A stretch of 64,000 nucleotides of DNA from Neisseria elongata subsp. elongata (GTDB lineage Bacteria; Pseudomonadota; Gammaproteobacteria; Burkholderiales; Neisseriaceae): contig NZ_FOPS01000010.1 of assembly GCF_900113545.1 (NCBI RefSeq), positions 1 to 64,000 on the forward strand, written 5' to 3'. The translations under genes were made by a program, and so were the position numbers. Shown here in pieces: positions 9,172 through 23,347 of this stretch (within the stretch, counting starts at the first letter, position 1; each line of letters begins with the position of its first letter). The notes below the pieces were generated by a model. That model was not told the origin of the DNA, did no database searches, and was given only the letters and a program-made list of their open reading frames with translations.

Positions 9172-10014
9172 TCATCCTCGGTATTCCAATACGAAACGCG
9201 CACCCGCATCCTGTGCCAGCAGCTCGGTCAGAACCGGCAGGCTGTCGCGCAACTGTTCCGCCAGCAGGTAAGGCGGGTTGATGACGAACATCCCGCTGCC
9301 GTGCATACCGAAGCCGTCTCGGGTGGGCTGTTTGACGTACAACTCGGCCTGCAAGAAATTGTCGGGCGAAAGCTTTTGCAGTTGTTCGGGCAGTTTGCGG
9401 CTCTCCTCGCGGCTCAGGCAGGGATACCAAACAAGATAGCAGCCCTGTTCGAAACGTTTGCGCGCTTCTTTCAATGTGTGGGCGACGCGGGCGTAATCTT
9501 GTTTTTGTTCGTACGGCGGGTCGATTAAAACCACGGCGCGGCGGGTCGGCGGCGGCAGCAGGGCAATCAGGCCTTGGAAGCCGTCTTCCTGCCTGATGAT
9601 GCCGCGCCGTTTCAAGCCCGCCGTTTCCATATTGTTCTGCAGATGCCGGTAATCCGCCGGATGCAGTTCGAACAGGCGCAGTTTGTCGGTTTCCCGCGTT
9701 TCCGCCTGCGCCAGCCACGGCGAACCGCAATACAGGCCGGCCTGCGGCAGCATGGCTTGCAGGCGTGCGCGGAAGGCCGAAAGCGTGTCAGGCAGTTTTT
9801 CCGCCGCTGTCAGGCGGGCGATGCCGTCGCGGTATTCGCCCACTTTTTGCGCTTCGCCGCCCGACAGGTCGTACAAACCCGCACCGGCGTGGGTGTCGAT
9901 GTACCAATAAGGTTTGTCTTTGCGGTTGAAGTAATCCAACACCAGCCAAAGGATGAAATGTTTGAGTATGTCGGCATGGTTGCCGGCGTGAAAGGCGTGT
10001 CGGTAGCTGAGCAT
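9172..10014 (-). CDS. rlmJ: 23S rRNA (adenine(2030)-N6)-methyltransferase RlmJ
   Basis: From the ATG at 10014 the product has 280 residues, the same length as E. coli RlmJ, and begins MLSYRHAFHAGNHADILKHF, the family signature. The SAM site is DTHAGAGLYDL near residue 40 and the catalytic N6-methyltransferase motif is LIDPPYEQK near residue 165. It methylates A2030 of 23S rRNA. The open frame continues upstream, but that part encodes DUS sequence and is not conserved. Divergent from alaS. Confidence 0.94.
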   Translation of the reverse strand: MLSYRHAFHAGNHADILKHFILWLVLDYFNRKDKPYWYIDTHAGAGLYDLSGGEAQKVGEYRDGIARLTAAEKLPDTLSAFRARLQAMLPQAGLYCGSPWLAQAETRETDKLRLFELHPADYRHLQNNMETAGLKRRGIIRQEDGFQGLIALLPPPTRRAVVLIDPPYEQKQDYARVAHTLKEARKRFEQGCYLVWYPCLSREESRKLPEQLQKLSPDNFLQAELYVKQPTRDGFGMHGSGMFVINPPYLLAEQLRDSLPVLTELLAQDAGARFVLEYRG

Positions 10015-10142
10015 GGCGAAAAGGCCGTCTGAAAAAAGAAACGCGCATTTTACGGGATTGCGCTGCAAAAGATAAGGCGGGATAGGCTTTTAGGGGGAAG
10101 TGCTATAAAATGTGCGGCTTTGATTTATTCTGTTTAGTACCC

Positions 10143-10184
10143 TTTTCAGACGGCCTCTCCTGTCCGAATCAGGCCGTCTGAAAA
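10143..10184. repeat. DUS inverted pair in the alaS leader
   Basis: TTTTCAGACGGCCT at 10143 and AGGCCGTCTGAAAA ending at 10184 face outward, 18 bases before the alaS ATG. If transcribed, it would form a hairpin in the 5' leader of alaS. Confidence 0.6.
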
Positions 10185-10202
10185 CCGTTTTGAAAGACCA
10201 CA

Positions 10203-13130
<2,928 letters not shown>

Positions 13131-13142
13131 ATTTAAATCTTA

Positions 13143-13180
13143 ATAAGCCATTTGAGTCTTGTTCAAATGGCTTATATTTT
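13143..13180 (+). terminator. Intrinsic terminator of alaS
   Basis: AATAAGCCATTTGA and TCAAATGGCTTATATTTT form a stem of at least 11 bp followed by a T-rich tract, 12 bases after the alaS stop. It lacks DUS sequence and marks the transition to AT-rich DNA. Confidence 0.8.
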
Positions 13181-13306
13181 GGATTGTTAGAATGTACACT
13201 AAAACAGAGTTACAAAAACTTTTAGAAGATATATAGATTTAAAGAGAAAATTAAAACGAACAAATTTTTGCTCATAGTGAAAAGCACAGTATGTGAAAGA
13301 TAACAA

Positions 13307-13858
13307 ATGAAAGAAATAATCTTAATTTCGATGGTATGCCTATTATCTGCTGTTACAATACACGCAAAAAATACAGAAACGGTTACACAACCTACTGAAG
13401 ATTCTGTCATTCTCCCTCAGTCAAGCCAAAAAATAACACGCGGACAGGCTGAAGAGATAGCGGAATATTTTCCAGCTGAGGAACAAGCAATAATTTTGCT
13501 GGAAAAGTTTGCACAATGGGATTTATCCAAAAATCATCCAAGTTTTCAGTTAAATAATAAAAACTTAGCTATTATTCATAGCGAAGTAGAAGAGTATATC
13601 CATTCTCTTCGTCACCTTCCTAATTCCACAAAAAAAGCCTATGCCGACGTTTTTGAAGAAATCATTTTTCAACAAGATGCACAGAGTTTTCTACAGGCGG
13701 ATAATAAAAACGATCATCCTCTCATGAAAAATCTACTTAACGGCGAACTCAGTGTAGTTGTCATATATAAGATTTATATGGATTGGCTTATTGAGACTTA
13801 TCATGTCGATATGATGAGAAAAATTTTAGAAAGGCGTTTCAATTTGTCTGTTCATTAG
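13307..13858 (+). CDS. AT-rich secreted protein of unknown function
   Basis: The 183-residue product starts with a signal peptide (MKEIILISMVCLLSAVTIHA) and continues as a mostly helical, charged domain without recognisable motif; ITRGQAEEIAEYFPAEEQ follows a Ser/Thr/Gln-rich linker. Codon usage is strikingly AT-rich compared with alaS just upstream (many AAA, ATT, TTA codons) and the gene contains no DUS. These features suggest acquisition from a low-GC source. The ribosome binding site is weak (GAAAGATAAC before ATG). No function can be assigned. Confidence 0.65.
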   Translation: MKEIILISMVCLLSAVTIHAKNTETVTQPTEDSVILPQSSQKITRGQAEEIAEYFPAEEQAIILLEKFAQWDLSKNHPSFQLNNKNLAIIHSEVEEYIHSLRHLPNSTKKAYADVFEEIIFQQDAQSFLQADNKNDHPLMKNLLNGELSVVVIYKIYMDWLIETYHVDMMRKILERRFNLSVH

Positions 13859-14000
13859 TAAGCTGTAACCCGCACCTCCGCCAATTACGTGCCACACCCA
13901 CCTAGCAAGATGCAGGGTGTGTGTGGTACGTACGCACTCGGTTTTGTCGTTACCGAATTATTCCAAACCATGCCGTAATACAGCCGGCAACAAGGGGGTA
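13859..14000. repeat. Non-coding repeat-rich spacer
   Basis: No gene is supported. CCACACCCACCTAGCAAGATGCAGGGTGTGTGTGG (13891-13925) folds as an inverted repeat. The GTGTGGTACGTACGCAC words resemble the larger inverted repeat at 19271-19360, so both may be copies of one repeat family. Confidence 0.45.
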
Positions 14001-14025
14001 TTGGGTCATGACCCAACAAAACTTA
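14001..14025. repeat. Palindrome TTGGGTCATGACCCAA, copy 1 of a direct repeat
   Basis: 14001-14016 is a perfect 16-bp palindrome. With the following CAAAACTTA it recurs at 19139-19163 with one substitution. The two copies bracket the methyltransferase, carB and AT-rich gene segment. Confidence 0.6.
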
Positions 14026-14118
14026 ATATCAAAGGCCGTCTGAAAAATAATTTTCAGGCAGCCTCTCTCTATCGAAAGCAGCCTGCACTTTCAAAAATCG
14101 AAGTGCAGGCTGCTTTTT
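14024..14118. repeat. Composite DUS element, copy 1
   Basis: Starting at TAATATC, the element has AG-DUS AGGCCGTCTGAA at 14033-14044, then TTCAGGCAGCCT at 14053-14064, whose complement AGGCTGCCTGAA is the Simonsiella-type dialect. After CTATCGA come AAGCAGCCTGCA at 14076-14087 and its exact inverse at 14104-14115, the dialect described for some Kingella. The last two form a hairpin with a following T run. A second copy lies at 14939-15031, on the other side of the methyltransferase gene. Confidence 0.75.
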
Positions 14119-14203
14119 GTGATGATTGGAAAAAACGCACACTATTTTTATACTGTATATTGTGCAGGCACACGGTGAAACAACATCACCCGAAGGAATC
14201 CCC

Positions 14204-14803
14204 ATGTTTAAGACGTTCAAAAGCATTTGGCAGGGACTCACGCAAAAAGGCAAAATCTTCCCGTATCAACTTGCATTCACGCTGCTGATTCCTTTGCGCA
14301 ACTGGGCGCTTTCGCCGCAACAAATCGTACAACGGCTGCACCTTGCACCGCACCACCGCATTTTGGAAGTAGGCTGCGGAGCGGGTTATTTCAGCCCGAC
14401 ACTGGCGCAATCGGTGCCGCAAGGACGACTGGTAGCGGCGGATATACAGCCGGAAATGTTGGCTTATACCGAAAAACGTTTGCGTCGTCGGCATATCGAC
14501 AATGTAGATTATTATCTGTGCGACGGCACGCATTTTGATTTTCCCAATCAATCGTTTGACCGCATTGTGCTGATTACCGTGTTGGGCGAAGTCTCCAACC
14601 AAACCGAATATTTGACAGAGTTCCGCAGGCTGCTTCGTGCTGACGGGCTGCTGTCGGTTTCCGAAACGGCAGGCGACCCCGATAAACCGAGCCGCGCCGA
14701 ATTGCGCGAGTTGATGCGGCAAAACGGGTTTGAGACGGCTGATGAATATGGCAGCGAACGCAATTTCACGTTGAATTTCAAAGTGTCCTGCACTGAGAGG
14801 TAG
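14204..14803 (+). CDS. Class I SAM-dependent methyltransferase
   Basis: The 199-residue product has the Rossmann methyltransferase motif I as ILEVGCGAGYFSP near residues 53-65, an acidic motif II (LVAADIQPEML), and DRIVLITVLGEV as motif III/post-I. An N-terminal amphipathic/hydrophobic stretch (PYQLAFTLLIPLRNWAL) may bind membrane. The family includes UbiE-like and lipid methyltransferases, so the substrate is unknown. The ATG at 14204 with GAAGGAATC upstream was chosen over an in-frame ATG at 14126. The gene lies between two copies of a composite repeat and is less GC-rich than neighbouring core genes. Confidence 0.75.
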   Translation: MFKTFKSIWQGLTQKGKIFPYQLAFTLLIPLRNWALSPQQIVQRLHLAPHHRILEVGCGAGYFSPTLAQSVPQGRLVAADIQPEMLAYTEKRLRRRHIDNVDYYLCDGTHFDFPNQSFDRIVLITVLGEVSNQTEYLTEFRRLLRADGLLSVSETAGDPDKPSRAELRELMRQNGFETADEYGSERNFTLNFKVSCTER

Positions 14804-14808
14804 TGCAG
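14788..14808. repeat. Small inverted repeat at the methyltransferase stop
   Basis: CTGCACT, 7-base loop, AGTGCAG spans the stop codon. It lacks a T run, so termination is uncertain. The region 14809-14938 beyond it shows no gene. Confidence 0.35.
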
Positions 14809-14938
14809 CAAACCACAACCTGCATACCCATAAACCATGAGCATGGTTTTTGCCACACATTCTATTTTTGGTGATTTCCTAAATAAACAGGTCAATATAG
14901 GCTGGAATGATGAACCGACCAAGACTTCATATCACCTG

Positions 14939-15031
14939 TAATATCAAAGGCCGTCTGAAAGATGATTTTCAGACGGCTTTTCACTATCGAAAACAGCCTG
15001 CACTCGTTAAACCGGAATGCAGGCTGTTTGC
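14939..15031. repeat. Composite DUS element, copy 2
   Basis: TAATATC, AG-DUS at 14948-14959, inverse DUS TTCAGACGGC at 14967-14976, CTATCGA, then AAACAGCCTGCA at 14991-15002 and TGCAGGCTGTTT at 15018-15029. Order and spacing match copy 1 at 14024-14118 with scattered substitutions. Its hairpins follow the carB stop on the minus strand and may terminate carB. Confidence 0.7.
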
Positions 15032-15141
15032 AGATATTTGAACTCTATGCGTCCAATCAGGCATATCGGGAAGTATGCCGGCTTAGCGGACAGGCAAGGC
15101 AGACAATTAAAAGGCTGGTTGCTGCTTTGCTTCCAAACACC

Positions 15142-18357
<3,216 letters not shown>

Positions 18358-18387
18358 GGTGGGTCTTTCTTTAAAAATAATAAGTTT

Positions 18388-19101
18388 TTATTTGCCAGTT
18401 TCCTGTTGTTTTTTTCGATATTCTGCCCTTGTATTTAGTGCAGCTCGTAATTCTGGATTGTTGGAAGGGGATAAGTTTTGAATTTTTCCTCCTTTCCATA
18501 TTTTTATTTTGTCATATAAGGATTTTATTTCTGAATAATATGCCTCTTTTTTGTTTAATTCCTCTGATTTGTTTTGTAATTCCAATTTTATTTTATCTAT
18601 GTCTTTATTCAAGTTATCTATGTCTTTATTCAAGATAACTAATTTGTCTTCAAGCATAGAAGACAATGTTATTCTTTCTTCATCTGTAAATAAGTAAATT
18701 CCATCATATATCATGGAGCACATTGTATAATAAGCTACCCGATTTCCTGCAAACAGGATGAGAGAATTTATTGAAATAAAGGAAATATTACTCCCTGATA
18801 CTGCACTGGTAATAAACAAAAGAATAAAGAATAAAAAATAAAGAAGCAATTTGATAATTTTTCTTCTAGAAAATATTTGTAACAGATACTCCGCTACTCC
18901 TGTTAAAAGTCCAGTAACGAAAATAATGAAATAAGATATTTCATTATTTTTTTCTAAAAAAAATTCTTCAAGTATTGCAAATGAGAAAACAAGGAAAAAT
19001 AAGGATACAAAAAATATAGTTCCATTTTTCTCTGACTCAAGTTTTGTGATTTTCTTTTTTAAATTTTCTATGAATTTATTTTTTTTGCTGGAATTTGTCA
19101 T
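18388..19101 (-). CDS. AT-rich membrane protein with a C-terminal coiled coil
   Basis: The 237-residue product has a lysine-rich N-terminus, four hydrophobic helices (about residues 28-48, 55-78, 84-104 and 106-128) and a long coiled coil around 150-195 built on LNKDIDN/LNKDIDK heptads. A 21-bp exact tandem duplication (18593-18634) encodes two of these heptads. Codon use is extremely AT-rich and no DUS is present, so it is probably acquired DNA. It lies directly upstream of carB in the same direction and may share its transcript. No family is recognised. Membrane plus coiled-coil layout is compatible with a phage or defence accessory protein, but nothing proves that. Confidence 0.7.
   Translation of the reverse strand: MTNSSKKNKFIENLKKKITKLESEKNGTIFFVSLFFLVFSFAILEEFFLEKNNEISYFIIFVTGLLTGVAEYLLQIFSRRKIIKLLLYFLFFILLFITSAVSGSNISFISINSLILFAGNRVAYYTMCSMIYDGIYLFTDEERITLSSMLEDKLVILNKDIDNLNKDIDKIKLELQNKSEELNKKEAYYSEIKSLYDKIKIWKGGKIQNLSPSNNPELRAALNTRAEYRKKQQETGK
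18593..18634. repeat. 21-bp exact tandem duplication
   Basis: TTATCTATGTCTTTATTCAAG occurs twice in a row without mismatch inside the AT-rich gene. Each unit is seven codons, exactly one coiled-coil heptad, so copy-number change would lengthen or shorten the coil in frame. Confidence 0.8.
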
Positions 19102-19130
19102 TTAATTAGTCCTAACAAGTATATGTAGCA

Positions 19131-19206
19131 AGCGTAGGTTGGGTCATGACTCAACAAAACTTATCAAATTATCTGTTAAACGTTGGGTTTGCCAACCCAA
19201 CCTACC
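19131..19206. repeat. Inverted repeat GTAGGTTGGGT / ACCCAACCTAC
   Basis: GTAGGTTGGGT at the left and ACCCAACCTAC at the right enclose a second copy of the 14001-14025 palindrome (19139-19163, TTGGGTCATGACTCAA) and CGTTGGGTTTGCCAACCC. It looks like a small non-coding mobile or REP-type repeat. Confidence 0.55.
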
Positions 19207-19270
19207 AAATATCGTCTGAAATCTGACGGTTTGTTTTTACTGCCAGCGCGTAGCAAGCCGTAGCCTGCAT

Positions 19271-19360
19271 GTAGGGCGTGTGCGGTACGCACGCACGCGT
19301 TCTCCATTTTCCCTGCAACTCCAACCACCGCGTGCGTGCCTTGCGGCACACACCCTACCG
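19271..19360. repeat. Long imperfect inverted repeat (MITE-like)
   Basis: GTAGGGCGTGTGCGGTACGC at the left matches the inverse of GCGGCACACACCCTAC at the right, with ACGCACGCG / CGCGTGCGT inside, around a loop of about 40 bases. It has no ORF. Similar words near 13900 suggest a dispersed repeat family. Confidence 0.5.
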
Positions 19361-19364
19361 ATGG

Positions 19365-19873
19365 GTTTAAAAGTCGTCTGAAAAAACGCTCGCGGCGTTT
19401 GTTCCATCTGCCTTGCGATAAAGGCTACCTGAAAAATTCCTGCTGTTGATGTTTCGGGCATTCTTTTTTCAGACGGCCTGCAACGCTTGAATCCGCTGCA
19501 ATCTGCTCCCTCCCCTGTGGGGGAGGGCTGGGGAGAGGGCATTCTCCAAGTTGCGGCAACCTTTCTCAATTCCCGAACCGCCTAAAATACAAGCCTTGCG
19601 GCTTGTTGCCCTCTCTCTAGCTCTCTCCCACGGGGAGAGAGGACGGGGTGGCTGTTGGGATTAAGGTTTGCTGTAATGGAGGCAAATTGTGCAGGCTGCT
19701 TTTTGCTGTTCAGACGGCCTTTTAAACGCTTACTTCAGGCAGCTTGCACGCCATAATCTTCAAAAAACAATCAAAATCAGCCGTCTGCTAATGTGCAGGC
19801 TGCTTTTCATTCCTGCCTCCGCGCTCCGCCATTATACGCCCAACGCCGCCGGTTCCGGCCGTCTGAAACGGGT
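19365..19873. other. Non-coding stretch with mixed DUS dialects and REP-like hairpins
   Basis: No gene is supported. AGGCTACCTGAA at 19422-19433 equals the Eikenella-type DUS; TGCAGGCTGCTT at 19690-19701 and 19794-19805 is the inverse of AAGCAGCCTGCA (Kingella type). Ordinary AG-DUS cores occur near 19470, 19707 and 19858. CTCCCTCCCCTGTGGGGGAG at 19505-19524 and GCTCTCTCCCACGGGGAGAG near 19620-19640 are two REP-like purine/pyrimidine hairpins flanking TGCGGCAACC and a short spacer. Confidence 0.55.
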
Positions 19874-21256
19874 TTACACTTCCAAATCGTCGCTGAGATA
19901 GACGCGGCTTGCGTTGTCGTCCGGCATCACGAGGTTCATCAGCAGTGCGGCCAGCCCGCCCATGCAGATGGGGTTTTGGAACAGCTCTTTCAGCGGCAGT
20001 TGGCCGAACACTTCGGGTTTGAAGCTCACGCCGAGGCCAAGGCCGATGGAGGTGGCGGCAATCACCATTTCGCGGCGGTTGATGCCGTGGCTCATGAGGA
20101 TGCGCACGCCGGCCACGGTAATCAGGCCGAACATCAGCACCATCGCGCCGCCGATAACGGGGCTGGGGATGGTGGTGAAGGCGCGGCCGACGACGGGGAA
20201 CAGCCCCAACAGCACCAAAATGGCGGCGATGAATTTGCCGACGTGGCGGGAGGCGACGCCGGTCATCTGAATCACGCCGTTGTTCTGCGCGAAGGTGGTC
20301 AGGGGCAGCGAGCCGAGTGCGGTGGCAATCACGGACACCAGCCCGTCGGCCAGCACGCCGCCACGCAAACGCCGTCTGAATGCTTCGCCTTCGTAGTCTT
20401 CACCGGACACCATGGCGGTGGCGGTCAAGTCGCCCACGGCTTCGAAAATGCTGAGCAGGTACACCAGTCCGGCCACGAAAAACGCCGTCCAGTGGAATTC
20501 AAAGCCGTATTTGAACGGCACGGGCAATGTGAATGCTGGCAGGTTTTGCAACACGGAAAAATCGACCATGCCCATTACCAGCGCGGCAATGTAGCCCGCC
20601 ACCATGCCGACAGCGATGCCGCTCATCCGCAGCAGCGGGTTTTTCATGCAGTTGAACACCAGCACCACGAGCAGCACGAACGCCGCCAGCCCAATGTTCT
20701 GCATCGAACCGAAGGTGCCGTTGCCCAATGCGGCAAATCCGCCGCCGAATTCGGTAATCGCCACGCTAATCAGGCTCAGGCCGATCATCATCACCACCAC
20801 GCCGCTGACGGTGGGCGTAATCACTTTTTTCAGATACGGCAGCAGCCAGGCCGAACCGGCCACCAGAAACGCGCCGACAAAGGCCACGCCCAAAAGCGCG
20901 GACATCATGGCGTTGGTGTCCATGCCCTGCTCTTTCATGCCGCTACCCAGCGCAATCATCACGCCGACAAAAGAAAAGTTCACCGACTGGATGGACAGCA
21001 GCCCCGAACCGACCGGCCCGAAGCGGTTCACCTGCAAATAAGTGCCCACGCCGGAAGCGACCATCGCCATCGACACCAGATAGGCGGTCATTTCAGACGG
21101 CAGTTTCAATGCGCCGCCGACAATCAGGGCGGGGGTAATCATGGGGACGAAAATCGCCAGCAGGTGCGTTACCGCGCTGAGCAGCGCATTGGCGAACGGC
21201 GGTTTGTCTTCGAGGCGGTAAACCAAATCGGTGGCGGGGGATTTCGGGGCGGACAT
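19874..21256 (-). CDS. NCS2-family xanthine/uric acid permease
   Basis: The 460-residue polytopic protein belongs to the nucleobase:cation symporter-2 (NAT) family. The signature is seen as FAQNNGVIQMTGVASR near residues 325-340, and SVNFSFVGVMIALG near 90-103 and FEAVGDLTATAMV match conserved helices. The sequence resembles XanP/XanQ/UacT purine transporters more than UraA. Around 12-14 hydrophobic segments are visible. A sigma70-like promoter lies at 21340-21368. DUS cores inside the gene (about 20371 and 21093) are kept in frame. Confidence 0.88.
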   Translation of the reverse strand: MSAPKSPATDLVYRLEDKPPFANALLSAVTHLLAIFVPMITPALIVGGALKLPSEMTAYLVSMAMVASGVGTYLQVNRFGPVGSGLLSIQSVNFSFVGVMIALGSGMKEQGMDTNAMMSALLGVAFVGAFLVAGSAWLLPYLKKVITPTVSGVVVMMIGLSLISVAITEFGGGFAALGNGTFGSMQNIGLAAFVLLVVLVFNCMKNPLLRMSGIAVGMVAGYIAALVMGMVDFSVLQNLPAFTLPVPFKYGFEFHWTAFFVAGLVYLLSIFEAVGDLTATAMVSGEDYEGEAFRRRLRGGVLADGLVSVIATALGSLPLTTFAQNNGVIQMTGVASRHVGKFIAAILVLLGLFPVVGRAFTTIPSPVIGGAMVLMFGLITVAGVRILMSHGINRREMVIAATSIGLGLGVSFKPEVFGQLPLKELFQNPICMGGLAALLMNLVMPDDNASRVYLSDDLEV

Positions 21257-21339
21257 TCGGATTCCTTACAGTTGGCAGATACGGCAAAGCCGCTGCCGTA
21301 AATCCGGTGCGGCTTGCTGTGAAGATTTGTAAAGGCGGC

Positions 21340-21368
21340 ATTATAGGCCGTTTGCCGGCGGCGGGCAA
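21340..21368 (-). promoter_or_regulatory. Sigma70-type promoter of the NCS2 permease gene
   Basis: On the minus strand TTGCCC (21363-21368) and TATAAT (21340-21345) are 17 bases apart. The start codon at 21256 leaves a leader of about 75 bases with a small inverted repeat (TACGGCA...TGCCGTA). Confidence 0.6.
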
Positions 21369-21504
21369 TTCTCTGCTGCTGCAAATGAGCCGGCTGTTTT
21401 GTTTTTCAGACGGCCTGAAGCGTTGCCGCCGCCATCCATATGTTCGGAGGCCGTCTGAAAACGGCCTACGGCCGATTGCGGCAGGTTTCTGCAAATCTAA
21501 AAAA

Positions 21505-21546
21505 AGGCCGTCTGAAAAAAACGTTGCTCCGTTTTTCAGACGGCCT
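21505..21546. terminator. DUS-pair hairpin after the DUF2322 gene
   Basis: AGGCCGTCTGAAAAA and TTTTTCAGACGGCCT form a stem of at least 16 bp, nine bases from the stop of the minus-strand DUF2322 gene. Confidence 0.7.
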
Positions 21547-21554
21547 CTACATCG

Positions 21555-21875
21555 TCAGTCGGCAACAAGCGAACGGAGCCGCAGTTTCAAACCTTCGTTT
21601 TTCACTTTGAACAACAGGTCGATGTTCGGATGTTTGCCCGGATTGGCCTGCGCGTCTGCAACGTGTTCGGCAAACCATTCCAAGCCCTGCTCCGCCGCTT
21701 CGCCGTCCAATATGCCGCCGAAGCGTTCGGCCAATGCGTTATACAGCTTCAGCGAACCGAGTTTGCCCGGTACGGCCGGGATGTGGTGGAGGACGCCGCC
21801 GTTTTCACCGCATACGTCCAGCCCGCTCAGGCTGGAAATGTCGGGCATGGCAGCCAAATTGTCTTGAAAAGCCAT
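21555..21875 (-). CDS. DUF2322 family protein
   Basis: The 106-residue soluble protein begins MAFQDNLAAMPDISSLSGLD and contains HHIPAVPGKLGSLKLYNALA, which I recognise as the DUF2322 family found in betaproteobacteria. Function is unknown. GGAAAC precedes the ATG. It is divergent from icd, with about 160 bases between the start codons. Confidence 0.75.
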   Translation of the reverse strand: MAFQDNLAAMPDISSLSGLDVCGENGGVLHHIPAVPGKLGSLKLYNALAERFGGILDGEAAEQGLEWFAEHVADAQANPGKHPNIDLLFKVKNEGLKLRLRSLVAD

Positions 21876-22037
21876 TTTTGTTTCCTTTGAACAGATATGA
21901 TTCGAAGGGCGTATGGTAACAAGTAATTGTTGGCACGCCCTAGCAAAAGTTTACCAAATCAAGCATAATCGCACGGCGCGCGTATCCGTGCCGATATGCG
22001 TTTCAAAAGAAAATGATCAACTGTTTTAGGAGACACC

Positions 22038-23276
22038 ATGAGTCATATCAAAGTACCGGCGGAAGGCAAAAAAATCATTCCGGGCCAAGCCGTTCCCAAC
22101 AATCCGATTATCCCCTTCATCGAGGGCGACGGCATCGGCGTGGACATCACGCCCGTCATGATCGACGTAATCGACGCGGCAGTTGCCAAGGCTTATGGTG
22201 GCGAGAAAAAAATCCACTGGATGGAAGTGTATGCCGGCGAGAAAGCCACCAAAGTGTACGGCGACAACGTTTGGCTGCCGCAGGAAACCTTGGACACACT
22301 GAAAGAGTATTCCGTATCCATCAAAGGCCCGATGACCACGCCCGTGGGCGGCGGCATCCGCTCGCTCAACGTCGCGCTGCGCCAAGAACTCGACCTCTAC
22401 CAATGCGTGCGCCCCGTGCGCTACTTCAACGGCGTGCCCTCGCCGCTGAAAGACCCGAGCAAAACCGACATGGTAATCTTCCGTGAAAACACCGAAGACA
22501 TTTACGCCGGCATCGAATGGGAAGCCGAAAGCGAAAACTGCAAAAAAGTCATCGACTTCCTGCAAAACGAAATGGGCGTGAAGAAAATCCGCTTCCCCGA
22601 AACCTCGGGCATCGGCATCAAACCCGTTTCCAAACAAGGTACGCAACGCCTGGTCCGCGCCGCCATCCGCTACGCCATCGACAACGACAAACCGAGCGTC
22701 ACCCTGGTCCACAAAGGCAACATCATGAAATTCACCGAGGGCGGCTTCCGCGACTGGGGCTATGAACTGGCGCAAAAAGAATTCGGCGCAGAGCCGATCG
22801 ACGGCGGCCCGTGGTGCAAATTCAAAAACCCGAAAACCGGCAAAGACATCATCGTTAAAGATGCGATTGCCGACGCCTTCCTGCAGCAAATCCTGCTGCG
22901 TCCGGCCGAATACAGCGTCATCGCCACCCTCAACCTGAACGGCGACTACATTTCCGACGCGCTGGCGGCACAAGTCGGCGGCATCGGCATCGCCCCGGGC
23001 GCGAACATTTCCGACGAATACGCCATCTTCGAAGCCACCCACGGCACCGCACCGAAGTATGCCGGACAAGACAAAGTGAACCCCGGTTCGCTGATTCTGT
23101 CGGCAGAAATGATGCTGCGCCACTTGGGCTGGAAAGAAGCGGCCGACTTGGTAATTGAAGCGATGGAAAAAGCCATCGGCGACAAACAGGTAACCTACGA
23201 CTTTGCCCGCCTGATGGACGGTGCCAACGAAGTTTCCTGCTCCGCCTTCGGCAAAGCGATGATTGAGCGCATGTAA
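22038..23276 (+). CDS. icd: Isocitrate dehydrogenase, NADP-dependent
   Basis: The 412-residue TCA-cycle enzyme oxidises isocitrate to 2-oxoglutarate. It is of the dimeric E. coli type: [13 protein letters not shown] near the N-terminus, substrate site [23 protein letters not shown] around residues 110-132, [14 protein letters not shown] near 155 and the nucleotide region [13 protein letters not shown] near 335. The ATG follows TTAGGAGACACC, a good ribosome binding site. Length is typical. Confidence 0.96.
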   Translation: MSHIKVPAEGKKIIPGQAVPNNPIIPFIEGDGIGVDITPVMIDVIDAAVAKAYGGEKKIHWMEVYAGEKATKVYGDNVWLPQETLDTLKEYSVSIKGPMTTPVGGGIRSLNVALRQELDLYQCVRPVRYFNGVPSPLKDPSKTDMVIFRENTEDIYAGIEWEAESENCKKVIDFLQNEMGVKKIRFPETSGIGIKPVSKQGTQRLVRAAIRYAIDNDKPSVTLVHKGNIMKFTEGGFRDWGYELAQKEFGAEPIDGGPWCKFKNPKTGKDIIVKDAIADAFLQQILLRPAEYSVIATLNLNGDYISDALAAQVGGIGIAPGANISDEYAIFEATHGTAPKYAGQDKVNPGSLILSAEMMLRHLGWKEAADLVIEAMEKAIGDKQVTYDFARLMDGANEVSCSAFGKAMIERM

Positions 23277-23296
23277 AAATCCGTTCGGCCAATAAC

Positions 23297-23340
23297 AAAA
23301 GCCGTCTGAAAACCCGTTGCAAGGTTTTCAGACGGCCTTT
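23297..23340. terminator. DUS-pair terminator between icd and hemH
   Basis: AAAAGCCGTCTGAAAACC and GGTTTTCAGACGGCCTTTTT form a long stem with a T run, between the convergent icd and hemH genes. Confidence 0.8.
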
Positions 23341-23347
23341 TTATGCC

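Noticed and set aside
19793-21301. 502-codon open frame opposite the NCS2 permease gene
   Set aside because: Full overlap with a clear permease gene and extreme His/Gly/Gln content; it is a frame shadow.
21257-21340. Purine riboswitch upstream of the NCS2 permease
   Set aside because: The leader is short and lacks the paired loops of known purine aptamers; only a small inverted repeat is present.
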